From NCBI RefSeq assembly GCF_003574465.1, contig NZ_QOWC01000001.1, forward strand, positions 1-64,000: a stretch of DNA of 64,000 nt. The letters are read 5' to 3'. This DNA comes from Methylobacterium crusticola. GTDB lineage: Bacteria > Pseudomonadota > Alphaproteobacteria > Rhizobiales > Beijerinckiaceae. A program made the position numbers and the translations under genes. The stretch's first letter is position 1; each line of letters begins with the position of its first letter. Below, piece after piece: positions 34,408 to 43,181 of this stretch. The notes beneath the pieces are model-generated. The model saw nothing but the letters and a program-made list of their open reading frames with translations. It did no database searches and was not told where the DNA came from.

Positions 34408-35391
34408 ATGCCGACCATGAGCATCTGCCACGCCCCCGAACCCGGGGGGCCGGACGCACTGCGCTTCGGGCGGGCCGAACGACCTTGCCCTGCGGCCCAC
34501 GAGGTGCTGATCCGGGTCGGTGCCGTCGGCGTCAACCGTCTCGACGCGATGCAGCGCGCCGGGCAGTACCCTCTCCCGACGGGAACGAACCCCGTGCTCG
34601 GGGTTGAGTGCGGCGGCACGGTCGTGGAGGCCGGGGCCGAGGTCGACGGGATCGCCCCCGGGACGCGGGTCGCCGCGCTCCTGCCCGGCGGCGGCTACGC
34701 GGAATACGCCGTGGCTGACCACCGCCACGTCGTCGCCGTGCCGACCGACTGGGGCGACGTGCGCGCGGCCTCTGTCATCGAGACCTTCTGCACGGCGCAC
34801 GAAACTCTGTTCGAGCTGTCCCGCCTCCTCCCTGGGGAACGGGTGCTGATCCATGCCGGCGGCAGCGCAGTCGGCAGCACGGCGATCCTCATGGCGAAGA
34901 GCATCGGCGCGGAGATCGTGGCGACCGTCGGACGGGAGGACAAAGCGCGTCGACTGCGCGAATGGGGAGTGCCGCACGTCGTCAACTACCGCGATGTGGA
35001 TTTCGCGGACGCGCTTCGCGAGATCCATCCCGACGGCATCGACGTGGTGGAGGACTTCATCGGGCCCGCCTATCTCGCCCGCCACGTCTCGCTCCTGCGC
35101 TGGCGCGGCCGGCTGGCCTTCGTCGGGCTCCTGAGCTCCGGCTTCTGCCAGATCGACGTCGCCGCGGTGCTCCTGAAAATGCTGCAGCTTCGCGGCTTCA
35201 CGCTCCGGCCGCACTCGGCCGTCGAGAAGGCGGCCGTCGTCGAGCGCTTCCGCCGACGCTGGCTGCCGGAGTTGATCGCCGGCCGCATCACCCCGGCGGT
35301 TCATGCAGTCCTTCCCTTCGACAAGGCCGCAGAAGCACATCGCATGTTGGAGCATGCAGACAATTTCGGGAAGATTGTACTCAGGATCTGA
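34408..35391 (+). CDS. Zinc-independent quinone oxidoreductase, MDR superfamily
   Basis: A 327-residue NADPH-dependent medium-chain oxidoreductase. The N-terminal GroES-like part has HEVLIRVGAVGVNRLDAMQR and NPVLGVECGGTVVEAGAEV; the cofactor motif is LIHAGGSAVGSTAILMAK. The structural- and catalytic-zinc cysteines of alcohol dehydrogenases are absent, which points to the QOR/PIG3 group. It is the last plus-strand gene of the island and lies 59 bases after the hydrolase, so cotranscription is likely. It may reduce an enone or dispose of a toxic carbonyl. Confidence 0.87.
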   Translation: MPTMSICHAPEPGGPDALRFGRAERPCPAAHEVLIRVGAVGVNRLDAMQRAGQYPLPTGTNPVLGVECGGTVVEAGAEVDGIAPGTRVAALLPGGGYAEYAVADHRHVVAVPTDWGDVRAASVIETFCTAHETLFELSRLLPGERVLIHAGGSAVGSTAILMAKSIGAEIVATVGREDKARRLREWGVPHVVNYRDVDFADALREIHPDGIDVVEDFIGPAYLARHVSLLRWRGRLAFVGLLSSGFCQIDVAAVLLKMLQLRGFTLRPHSAVEKAAVVERFRRRWLPELIAGRITPAVHAVLPFDKAAEAHRMLEHADNFGKIVLRI

Positions 35392-35553
35392 GAAGGGTCG
35401 GGAAGGGCGACGCAATAGGGTCCCGGAACCGCCGGCCGGGTCAGGGTCCAGCCGAGACAATCGTGATCCGCATCGGGCGAACGGGCGCGACATGCCTTGC
35501 CGATACGGAGGCCGATGTGCCTCGGCCCGTTGCCGTGACGCCTGGCCCCGGGT

Positions 35554-36528
35554 TCAGGCCGAGGCGGCCGGCCGTCCAGCGGGATGGGCCTGCGAGAGGT
35601 AGCGTTCCCCGCTGTCGGCGACGATGGCGACGATCGTCTTGCCCCTGTTCTCGCGCCGCCCTGCGAGCAGGGAGGCGGCGTACAGGACGGCGCCCGAGGA
35701 GGGCCCCACCATCAGGCCCTCGTCCCGGGCGACCGCCCGCGCCGTCGTCCGGGCGTCGCGCGTCTCGCACGCGATCACCTCGTCGACGACGCTCGCGTCG
35801 TAGTTTTCGGGAAGGTGGCGCGGGTCCACCTCCGTCACCTTGTGCACGCCTTCGACGGTGTCGACGTGGGGATGCTCGGGCGTGGGCACGGACCCGGGTG
35901 CAGGCTCGACGACGACCACCTGCAGGCCGGGCTTGCGGGACTTGAGGTAGCGACCCGTGCCCGAGATCGTGCCGCCGGTGCCGACCGCCGCGACGAGGAT
36001 GTCGACCCCGCCCGCCGTGTCGCGCCAGATCTCGGGGCCGGTCGTCCGCGAATGGACGCGCGGATTGGCCGGGTTCGCGCGTTGGTTCGTGTAGAAGGCG
36101 CCGGGGTTCTCCCGCTGCACCCGGCCGATGATCGTGTCCAGGGCCCCGGGCTCCAGGAACTCCGCATCGTCGATCAGGACGGTCTGCGCGCCGTAATGGT
36201 GGATGAGGGTGACCTTCTCCGGACTGGTGGACGCACGCAGGTAGAACTTCGCCCGGTATCCCCGGGCCGCGGCCAGGGCCGCCAATCCGATCCCGGTATT
36301 GCCGCTGGTGAGATCGACGAGCAGCTGCCCGGGCGCGAGCTGGCCTTCCGCCTCCGCGTCGCGGATGATGCCCCAGGCCGTGCGGTCCTTGATGCTGCCG
36401 GCTGGGTTCAGGTACTCGATCTTCGTCAGGATGCGGCACAGGAGATCCTGTCGGCTGCCGAAGCGTTTGAGCTCCAGCAACGGGGTGTTGCCGACGAGCG
36501 CGGCGAGATGATCGTGCGAGTCGTCCAT
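35554..36528 (-). CDS. Cysteine synthase-like PLP enzyme
   Basis: A 324-residue fold-type II PLP enzyme. LVGNTPLLELKRFG is the family opening, the Schiff-base Lys is in NPAGSIKDRTAWG, and the phosphate-binding loop region has LTSGNTGIG and VGTGGTISGTGRYLK. O-acetylserine sulfhydrylases and cystathionine beta-synthases share these. The RDEGLMVGPSSGAV stretch is also classic CysK. It lies at the 3' end of an organosulfur island, so it could rebuild cysteine from released sulfide or form a C-S bond with a thiol. It is convergent with the catabolic island across 162 bases. Confidence 0.87.
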   Translation of the reverse strand: MDDSHDHLAALVGNTPLLELKRFGSRQDLLCRILTKIEYLNPAGSIKDRTAWGIIRDAEAEGQLAPGQLLVDLTSGNTGIGLAALAAARGYRAKFYLRASTSPEKVTLIHHYGAQTVLIDDAEFLEPGALDTIIGRVQRENPGAFYTNQRANPANPRVHSRTTGPEIWRDTAGGVDILVAAVGTGGTISGTGRYLKSRKPGLQVVVVEPAPGSVPTPEHPHVDTVEGVHKVTEVDPRHLPENYDASVVDEVIACETRDARTTARAVARDEGLMVGPSSGAVLYAASLLAGRRENRGKTIVAIVADSGERYLSQAHPAGRPAASA

Positions 36529-36640
36529 GCCTCGACCTCCATGCGGCGTGCTCGGGCGGCGGCGCCACCCGGGCGGTTGGTGCAGCCGCCGGTCCCTCGT
36601 CGGCGCGCGGTCGGACCGGGTGACAGGACCGCGGCGCCCG

Positions 36641-37666
36641 TCACGCGGGCGCTCCGGTGCCCCAGCCGAGCCGGGGTGCGATCAGGCCCGCGAAGTCCGC
36701 GAGGATCTGGCGGTAGTCGGCGGCGGCGAAGTTGTAGGGCAGCTCCAGCCGGAGCGTGTCGGCGAAGGGGAGGATCGGATCTTCCCGCAGCCGCTCGACC
36801 AGTTCGGCCGCGCGACCGACGAGATCGGGCGCGAACAGCGTGCGCCGTTCGCCCTGGGGCGCGAGGGTGCGGGCGTGGCGGCTCGCGGCGAAGTCGCGGT
36901 AGCGCCCGCGCGTCGCCGCGTCGGCGCCGTCGAGGGGCAGGATCACCCGGCCGACTGCGATCCGGGGCGCCTGCCCGCCGCGCCAGCTGGCCCGGAACGT
37001 CTCCACGAGGCGCCGCTGCGCCGCGAGGAAGTCGTCCGTCTCCTCGCCCGCGGTGATGTTGCCGACGAGGATATGAAAGCCGTTCTCGGCGGCCCAGCGG
37101 GCTGATCGCAGCGAGCCGCTGCCGTACCAGAGCCGCTGGCGCAGTCCCGGCGCGTGCGGGCGGAGCCGCGGGCGGTGGCTGCCGGACGCCGAGGTGATGC
37201 GGGCGTCGGCCTCGCCGAGCCAGTCGCCGTCGAGGTTGGCGGCCAGGCGGGCGACGCGCCGATGGGAGTGGTCGACGGTCGCCGGATCGCCGTCGAGGAA
37301 GCGGTCGCCGAGGAGCGCACCGAGCGGCGGCGGCCCGGCACTGAGGCCGACGTTGAGCCGTCCGCCGGACAGGACGTCCACGAGGGAGAGGTCCTCGGCC
37401 AGCCGGAACGGGTTCTCGTAGCCCATCTGGATCACGGCCGTACCGAGCGCGATGCGGCGCGTGCGCTGCGTGGCCGCGGCGAGGAAAGTCGCCGCCGACG
37501 AGACTCCAGGTTCGAGGTGGCGCTGACGCACCCACGCGCCGTCGAAGCCGAGCGCCTCCGCGGCCGCGAAGAGATCAAGGGTCTCCTCCAAGCCGGTACG
37601 CGGGTCGGCGTCGTCGTAGTTGCCCGGCGTCAGGAAGGCGATGCGCCGGATCGCGAGCCGCGCCAT
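36641..37666 (-). CDS. Luciferase-like (LLM) flavin monooxygenase
   Basis: A 341-residue bacterial-luciferase-family protein. GYDGAWVRQRHLEPG-like text (GFDGAWVRQRHL) and LGTAVIQMGYENPFRLAEDL mark the barrel, with VLSGGRLNVGLSAGPP as the flavin-region loop. Such enzymes use reduced flavin and oxygen. It starts four bases downstream of the amino-acid binding-protein stop, so it is probably cotranscribed with the importer. The exact substrate is unknown; C-S or C-N bond oxidation is common in this family. Confidence 0.85.
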   Translation of the reverse strand: MARLAIRRIAFLTPGNYDDADPRTGLEETLDLFAAAEALGFDGAWVRQRHLEPGVSSAATFLAAATQRTRRIALGTAVIQMGYENPFRLAEDLSLVDVLSGGRLNVGLSAGPPPLGALLGDRFLDGDPATVDHSHRRVARLAANLDGDWLGEADARITSASGSHRPRLRPHAPGLRQRLWYGSGSLRSARWAAENGFHILVGNITAGEETDDFLAAQRRLVETFRASWRGGQAPRIAVGRVILPLDGADAATRGRYRDFAASRHARTLAPQGERRTLFAPDLVGRAAELVERLREDPILPFADTLRLELPYNFAAADYRQILADFAGLIAPRLGWGTGAPA

Positions 37667-37669
37667 GGC

Positions 37670-38608
37670 TCAGTACTTCGGCAGGCCGGGCGGGTTGGTC
37701 TCGGAGCGCGCAAGCGCCTCTTCCTCGAGGCCCCAGCGCGCCAGCGCCTGGCCGTACTTGCCGTTCGCGATCAGGTTGTTGGTGGCGAGCGTCAGCGCGT
37801 CGACGAGGCCGCTCCCCCGACGCGTCGCGATCGCGACGTCCGACCTGAGCGGCCAGCCGGCGCTGAGCGTGCCCACCCGCCGGATGTCCTTGTCGCGCGC
37901 CGCCACGAAGACGAGCTGCGCGTGCGGCTGCACGATCACGTCGGCCCGGCCGGAGCGCAACGCCACGAGGCGCGCGGCGTCGTCGTCGAAGAGCTGCAGG
38001 TCGAGGGCTTTGAGCCCCGCGGCGACGTTCTGCTTGTTCCATTCGCGCAGGATGCGCTCCTGGTTGGTGCCGCCGCCGACACTGATGCTCAGGCCCGCTG
38101 CGTCCCTGGGCTCCCGGATGCTCGCGACCTTGCTGTCGGCTCTCACGAAGAAGCCGTGCAGCCCTTGGCGATAGGTCGAGAAATCGAACTTCTCCTTACG
38201 CTGCTCCGTGACGCCGACGTTCGAGATCACGGCGTCGTACTTGCCGGAGGTCAGTCCCAGCGGCCAGTCAGCCCAGGCTACCGCGACGAGGTTGAGCCTG
38301 AGCCCGAAGCTGTCGGCGATGAGCTGCGCGAAGTCGGGGTCTGCCCCGACCACGGTCCTGGCGTCCGTCGCGTAGGTGGCGAGGGGTGGCCCCCCGGGGC
38401 TGATCCCGACGGTGAGCGTGCCGGGCTCGGCGAACCGGTACGCCATCGGGATGCGGGCGATGGCCGCCGGGTCCTTCTCGGCGCGGACGCGGCCCGGCTG
38501 CGCGGGGCCGAGGTCGAAGGGCGCTCCCTGCTGCGCCGAGGCGGGCGCGAGGCAGCCCGCGTACAGCGCGCCGACGAGGAGCGACAGGAGCGTGCGCCGC
38601 ACAATCAT
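37670..38608 (-). CDS. Polar amino-acid-type ABC substrate-binding protein (second of a tandem pair)
   Basis: A 312-residue family-3 binding protein with a signal peptide (residues 1-25, LSLLVGALYAGCLAPASA). Lobe features are LTVGISPGGPPLATY, ADWPLGLTSGKYDAVISNVG and RKEKFDFSTYRQGLHGFF. It is a close paralogue of the protein encoded immediately upstream (38649-39584), and both serve, presumably, the one permease-ATPase of the cluster. Two binding proteins widen the range of imported S-containing amino acids. Confidence 0.87.
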   Translation of the reverse strand: MIVRRTLLSLLVGALYAGCLAPASAQQGAPFDLGPAQPGRVRAEKDPAAIARIPMAYRFAEPGTLTVGISPGGPPLATYATDARTVVGADPDFAQLIADSFGLRLNLVAVAWADWPLGLTSGKYDAVISNVGVTEQRKEKFDFSTYRQGLHGFFVRADSKVASIREPRDAAGLSISVGGGTNQERILREWNKQNVAAGLKALDLQLFDDDAARLVALRSGRADVIVQPHAQLVFVAARDKDIRRVGTLSAGWPLRSDVAIATRRGSGLVDALTLATNNLIANGKYGQALARWGLEEEALARSETNPPGLPKY

Positions 38609-38648
38609 GAAGGTCTCCGGGTCTCGATCGGGGCCGCGCGGGAGCCGG

Positions 38649-39584
38649 TCACGCCTTCGGCAGGCCGGGCGGGTTCGTGCGCGATTCGTCCACGGCCTCG
38701 GTCGAGAGGTTCCAGCGCGCGAGCGCCCTGGCGTAGTTGCCGTTCCTGATCTGCGTGTTGATCGCGTGCGTGATAGCGTCGGCGAGCCCCGCCCCCTTGC
38801 GGGTCGTCACCGCGATCTCGGCCAGCGCCGGCCAGCCACCACTGAAGTTGCCGGCGAGCCGCGTCTTGCCCTCCTGCGCGGCCTTGAAGCTCAGGAGTGC
38901 GTTCGGACCGAGATAGGCATCGGCACGCCCGGACGCCAGCGCAAGGTAGAGTACGACGTCGTCGTCGTAGTACTGAATCTCGATCGGTTTCAGCCCGACC
39001 TTCACGTTCTGCTCGTTCCAGCGCAACAGGATCTGCTCCTGATTGGTGCCGGAGGACACGATCACCTTGAGACCCGCGACGTCCCGCGGCTCGCGGATGA
39101 AGACCGGGTTGTCTTTCCTGACGTAGAAACCAAGAAGATCTTTGCGGTAGGTGGAGAAGTCGAATTTCTCCTTGCGCTGTTCGGTGACGGTGACGTTCGA
39201 GATGACCGCATCGAACTTGCCCGAGCTGACGCCGAGCGGCCAGTCGGCCCAGGAGGTGGGGATGATCTCGAGCCTGCGCCCGAGCGCGTCGGCGACGAGT
39301 TGCGCGATGTCCGGCTCGGCCCCGATCACCGTCCTGGCGTCGCTCGCGTAGCCGCCGAACGGGAAACGTCCGGCGTTGTTGGCGACCGTGAAGACGCCGT
39401 CCTTCACGAAGCGCGCATCCTTGGCGACCAGCTTGATCGCGTCCTCGTCGCGTCCTGCGCGGACGCGTCCGGGCTGCTCTGGCGAGAAGTCGATCGCCTG
39501 CTGGGCGGCGGTGCGGCCGGGGATGAGCGCAGCGGAGCTGGCGACGAGGAAGGCGAGCGAGTCGCGACGGGTCAGCACGATCAT
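38649..39584 (-). CDS. Polar amino-acid-type ABC substrate-binding protein (first of a tandem pair)
   Basis: A 311-residue periplasmic binding protein. ATG 39584 follows AAGGA; an upstream ATG at 39629 adds only a polar leader. Signal peptide about residues 1-27 (FLVASSAALIPGRTAAQ), then FTVANNAGRFPFGGY, ADWPLGVSSGKFDAVISNVT and KEKFDFSTYRKDLLGFYV. It begins 19 bases after the fused transporter gene. Paralogous to 37670-38608 throughout. Members of this group are found with S-alkylcysteine salvage genes in other bacteria. Confidence 0.87.
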   Translation of the reverse strand: MIVLTRRDSLAFLVASSAALIPGRTAAQQAIDFSPEQPGRVRAGRDEDAIKLVAKDARFVKDGVFTVANNAGRFPFGGYASDARTVIGAEPDIAQLVADALGRRLEIIPTSWADWPLGVSSGKFDAVISNVTVTEQRKEKFDFSTYRKDLLGFYVRKDNPVFIREPRDVAGLKVIVSSGTNQEQILLRWNEQNVKVGLKPIEIQYYDDDVVLYLALASGRADAYLGPNALLSFKAAQEGKTRLAGNFSGGWPALAEIAVTTRKGAGLADAITHAINTQIRNGNYARALARWNLSTEAVDESRTNPPGLPKA

Positions 39585-39603
39585 GGTCCTTGTTCGAGAG
39601 GGA

Positions 39604-41385
39604 TCACAGCACCTTGGCGAGGAATTCACGGGTCCGGGGATGATCCGGCTCGGCGAGCACCCGGGCCGGCGGCCCCTGCTCCAGGATGCGGCCGTCCTCC
39701 ATGAAGACCACCTGGTCGGCGACCTCGCGGGCGAAGGCGATCTCGTGCGTCACGATCACGAGCGTGACGCCGGACCGGGCGAGCTCCTTGATGACGTCGA
39801 GCACCTCGCCGACCAGTTCGGGATCGAGGGCGGAGGTGGGTTCGTCGAAGAGCAGGACCTTGGGTCGCAGCGCCAGCGCCCGCGCGATGGCGACGCGCTG
39901 CTGCTGGCCGCCCGAGAGTTGGCGGGGATAGGCGTCGGCCTTCTCCGCCAGGCCGACCCGCGCCAGCAGCTCGCGCGCCTCCGCGAGAGCCTGTGCGCGG
40001 CCGACGCCGCGCACCGTCACGGGCGCCTCGATGATGTTCTCGATCGCCGTGAGATGGGGGAAGAGGTTGAAGTTCTGGAACACCATGCCGACGTCGACGC
40101 GGCGCGCCAGGATGTCCTTCTCCTTGAGCTCGTACAGGGTCTCGCCGTCCTGCCGGTAGCCGATCAGGTCTCCGTCGATGGCGATGAAGCCTTCATCGAC
40201 CCGCTCCAGGTGGTTGATCGCGCGCAGCAGGGTCGATTTGCCTGAGCCCGACTGGCCGATGACGGCTGTCACGCTGCCGGGCCGCAGCGCGAGGTTCACG
40301 TCGTCGAGCACCTTGAGGGCACCGAAGCTCTTCGAGACGCAGCTGATCCGGATCTCGCCGCCGCTGCGCGCAGGCAGGCCGGCACCGGCGGACGGGGCCG
40401 GGACGGCCGGGACCGTGGAACGTGCCGTGCCCTGGTCGATCGTTCGCCGGAGCCGTTCGAGCGCCTGCGCGATCAGGGAGGGCGGCGGATTGCGCAGCGC
40501 ACCGCGCGAGTAGTAGCGCTCGATGTGGCGCTGGACGAATGACAGGACGCTCAGAATGACGAGATACCAGACGGTTGCCACCATCAGGAGCGGTATGACT
40601 TCCAGGTTGCGCCGATAGATGACCTGGATCGTGTAGAACAATTCGGGCAGGGCCAGGATGTAGACCTGTGAGGTGCCCTTCGCGATGCTGATGATCTCGT
40701 TGAAGGCGGTCGGCAGGATGGAACGCATCGCCTGAGGCAGCACGATGCGCGAGACCTGCCGGTGCCGCGGCAGCCCCAAAGCCGCCGCGGCTTCGTGCTG
40801 CCCCTGGTCGACCGCCAGGATCCCGCCGCGCACGATCTCCGAGGAGAAGGCGGCGGCGTTCAGCGTCAACCCGAGCACGGCTGCCAGGAACGGCGTGATG
40901 AGCTGGGTCGTCTGCCAGGACGCGAAGCTGATCTCGGTGAAGGGCACGCCGAGCCAGATCGTGCCGTAGAGGTAGCCGAGATTGTTGAGGATCAGCAGCA
41001 GCACGATCAGCGGAATCGAACGGAACAGCCAGACGTAGCCCCAGGAGAGCGCCGCGAGAAGCGGTGACCCCGAGACCCGGGCGAGCGCCAGGAGGGTGCC
41101 GAGAAGGAAGCCGAAGGTGGTGCCGAGCAGGGTGAGCAGCAGGGTGCGCCCAAGCCCGACCAGCACGGGTTCGGCGAAGAACCACTCCGCGAAGATGTCC
41201 CAGCCCCAGCGCGGGTTGGACAGCACGGAGTGCAGGACGACGACGATCACGCCCGCGGCGAAGATCGTGCCGACGGTGCGCGCGGGATAGCGCGCCGGGA
41301 CGATCCGGTAGCGACTGAAATCGCGGCCGGGGGCCGGCGCATCCGCGTGCGCGGGCAGGCCCGCCACGTTGCTGGCGAGGGTCAT
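39604..41385 (-). CDS. Fused ABC permease-ATPase for polar amino acids
   Basis: A 593-residue fusion. Residues about 40-300 are a HisM/GlnP-type permease (GYVWLFRSIPLIVLLLILNN, the EAA loop AALGLPRHRQVSRIVLPQAM). A linker of about 45 residues rich in Ala/Pro follows. Residues about 345-593 are a GlnQ-type ATPase (Walker A GQSGSGKSTLL, signature YPRQLSGGQQQRVAIARAL, Walker B VLLFDEPTSALDP). Normally these are separate polypeptides. The two binding proteins encoded next complete the importer. The upstream neighbour is the GNAT/M20/monooxygenase group. Confidence 0.9.
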   Translation of the reverse strand: MTLASNVAGLPAHADAPAPGRDFSRYRIVPARYPARTVGTIFAAGVIVVVLHSVLSNPRWGWDIFAEWFFAEPVLVGLGRTLLLTLLGTTFGFLLGTLLALARVSGSPLLAALSWGYVWLFRSIPLIVLLLILNNLGYLYGTIWLGVPFTEISFASWQTTQLITPFLAAVLGLTLNAAAFSSEIVRGGILAVDQGQHEAAAALGLPRHRQVSRIVLPQAMRSILPTAFNEIISIAKGTSQVYILALPELFYTIQVIYRRNLEVIPLLMVATVWYLVILSVLSFVQRHIERYYSRGALRNPPPSLIAQALERLRRTIDQGTARSTVPAVPAPSAGAGLPARSGGEIRISCVSKSFGALKVLDDVNLALRPGSVTAVIGQSGSGKSTLLRAINHLERVDEGFIAIDGDLIGYRQDGETLYELKEKDILARRVDVGMVFQNFNLFPHLTAIENIIEAPVTVRGVGRAQALAEARELLARVGLAEKADAYPRQLSGGQQQRVAIARALALRPKVLLFDEPTSALDPELVGEVLDVIKELARSGVTLVIVTHEIAFAREVADQVVFMEDGRILEQGPPARVLAEPDHPRTREFLAKVL

Positions 41386-41430
41386 GGCTGACTCGGCGGG
41401 CTCGAAGTCTCGGAGGGGCGGACGACGCGT

Positions 41431-41967
41431 TCAGGCGGCACTGCGCTGGACGCGGACGTGAGGTGCAGGCTTCGAGGCCGCCGAGGTGGCGGACAGGGCC
41501 TTCTCGAAGGCTAGGATCTTGTAGATCTCGGGATCGACCGCGACGTCGAAGAGGGGCGTGTAGCCGAGGCTCAGGTAGAGCGCCTTGGCCTCCGGTTGGC
41601 GGAAGCCCGTCGTCAGGTGGATGCGGTCGTAGCCCTGCCGTCCGGCCTGAGCCTCGAGTTCCACGGTGACCCGGCGCGCCAAGCCCTGCCGGCGCAACGC
41701 CGTGTCGGTCCAGATGCGCTTGAGCTCGGCCGTGCGTGCGTCGTGCCGCTTGAACGCCCCGCCCGCGACGGCACGCCCGTTGCGCAGGAGCAGCAGGAAA
41801 TTGCCGTCCGGCGGCGCGAAGAGTTCGGCCGGGTAGCGCGTCATCTCGGCGCCCGGCGGATCGCCGAAATAGCTCCCGTACCGCGTGACGTACTCCCAGG
41901 TGAGCTGGTCGAGGAGGGGCTTTGCCCGGGGATCGTGGGGCGTGGTGTAGACGAACTGGTCGGACAT
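41431..41967 (-). CDS. GNAT-family N-acetyltransferase (first copy)
   Basis: A 178-residue acetyltransferase. The acetyl-CoA-binding segment RRQGLARRVTVELEAQAGRQ corresponds to motif A, followed by LTTGFRQPEAKALYLSLGYT. ATG 41967 was chosen; the frame upstream overlaps the M20 gene and has no GNAT features. Together with the M20 deacylase and NtaA-type monooxygenase next door it matches the acetyl-protect, oxidise, deprotect scheme for S-substituted cysteines known from Bacillus yxe/ytm operons. A close homologue lies at 47609-48235. Confidence 0.85.
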   Translation of the reverse strand: MSDQFVYTTPHDPRAKPLLDQLTWEYVTRYGSYFGDPPGAEMTRYPAELFAPPDGNFLLLLRNGRAVAGGAFKRHDARTAELKRIWTDTALRRQGLARRVTVELEAQAGRQGYDRIHLTTGFRQPEAKALYLSLGYTPLFDVAVDPEIYKILAFEKALSATSAASKPAPHVRVQRSAA

Positions 41968-41992
41968 GGCGGCGGCCTCTCCGGTCGCGGGG

Positions 41993-43171
41993 TCAGACGA
42001 GAAAGGTGCGGACGAGGCGAACCCAGAAGCTCGCCGCGGGGGCGATGAGGGCGTCGTCGAAGTCGTATTCGGGGCTGTGCAGCGGCGCGCTGTCGCCGTT
42101 GCCGACGAAGAGATAGCTGCCGGGTCGCGCCTCCAGGAGGTAGGCGAAGTCCTCGCTCGCCATGCGCGGCTTGAAGTCCGCCTCAAGGCGTTCGGCGCCG
42201 AAGGCCGCGAGAGCGACCTCGCGCGCGAACGCCGTCTCGGCGGCGTGGTTGAACACGGTCGGAAGGCCGCGACGGTACTCGATCTCGGCCTGCGCGCCGT
42301 AGCTCGCGGCTTGGTCGCGGGTGAGCGCGACGATGCGGTCCTCGAGCCGGCGCCGTACGGTCGGATCGAAGCTGCGGATCGTGAGCTTCAGGTCGACGCG
42401 GTCGGGGATGACGTTCGAGGCTTCGCCGCCATGGATGGCGCCGACCGTCACGACCGCTGCCTCCCGCGGATCGACGTTGCGGGCGACGACGCTCTGCAGC
42501 GCGAGCACGATGGCGGCGGCTGCGACCACGGGGTCCACCGTCTCGTGGGGCGAGGCGCCGTGCCCGCCCCGGCCGACGACCCGGATCTCCGCCTTGTCCA
42601 CCGCCGCCATCGCCGGACCCGCGACGAAGCCGAACTGTCCGCGCGGCACGCCGGGCCAGTTGTGCAGGCCGAAGACCGCGTCGACGGGAAAGCGCGCGAA
42701 CAGACCCTCGCTGACGAGCTTGCGCGCGCCGGCGCCGATCTCCTCGGCCGGCTGGAAGATCAGCGTCAGCGTGCCGGAGAAGTCGGCCTCGGCGAGGCGC
42801 CTGGCGGCGGCAAGGAGGATCGCGGTGTGGCCGTCATGCCCGCAGGCGTGCATCGTGCCGTCCGCGGCGCTGGCGTAGGACAGGCCGGTGCGCTCGCGGA
42901 TCGGCAGCGCGTCCATGTCGGCCCGCAGGCCGAGCCGGCGCTCGCCCGTGCCCTTGCGCAGCACCCCGACGACGCCCGTGCCTGCGAGCCCCGTGGTCAC
43001 CGCGTAACCGTACGCGTGCAGCCGCTCGGCGACGAGGCCGCTCGTCCGCGTCTCGCGGAAGGCGAGTTCGGGGTGCCGGTGCAGGTCGCGCCGGAAGGCC
43101 GTGAACTCGTCCAGGGTGGCGAGGATGCCCGGATCGATGCCACGATCGGCGAGCGCGGTGTGGATCGTCAT
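41993..43171 (-). CDS. M20-family amidohydrolase (N-acyl amino acid deacylase)
   Basis: A 392-residue metallopeptidase-like amidohydrolase of the hippuricase/ArgE group. Metal- and substrate-binding text includes FRRDLHRHPELAFRETRTSG, LGLRADMDALPI, HACGHDGHTAILLAAARRLA, QPAEEIGAGA and the late His in VGNGDSAPLHSPEYDFDD. It would remove an acetyl group from an N-acetylated sulfur amino acid. The gene sits 25 bases upstream (in transcription) of the GNAT gene and 10 bases after the monooxygenase gene, forming one operon. Confidence 0.9.
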   Translation of the reverse strand: MTIHTALADRGIDPGILATLDEFTAFRRDLHRHPELAFRETRTSGLVAERLHAYGYAVTTGLAGTGVVGVLRKGTGERRLGLRADMDALPIRERTGLSYASAADGTMHACGHDGHTAILLAAARRLAEADFSGTLTLIFQPAEEIGAGARKLVSEGLFARFPVDAVFGLHNWPGVPRGQFGFVAGPAMAAVDKAEIRVVGRGGHGASPHETVDPVVAAAAIVLALQSVVARNVDPREAAVVTVGAIHGGEASNVIPDRVDLKLTIRSFDPTVRRRLEDRIVALTRDQAASYGAQAEIEYRRGLPTVFNHAAETAFAREVALAAFGAERLEADFKPRMASEDFAYLLEARPGSYLFVGNGDSAPLHSPEYDFDDALIAPAASFWVRLVRTFLV

Positions 43172-43181
43172 GTCGGGCGCC

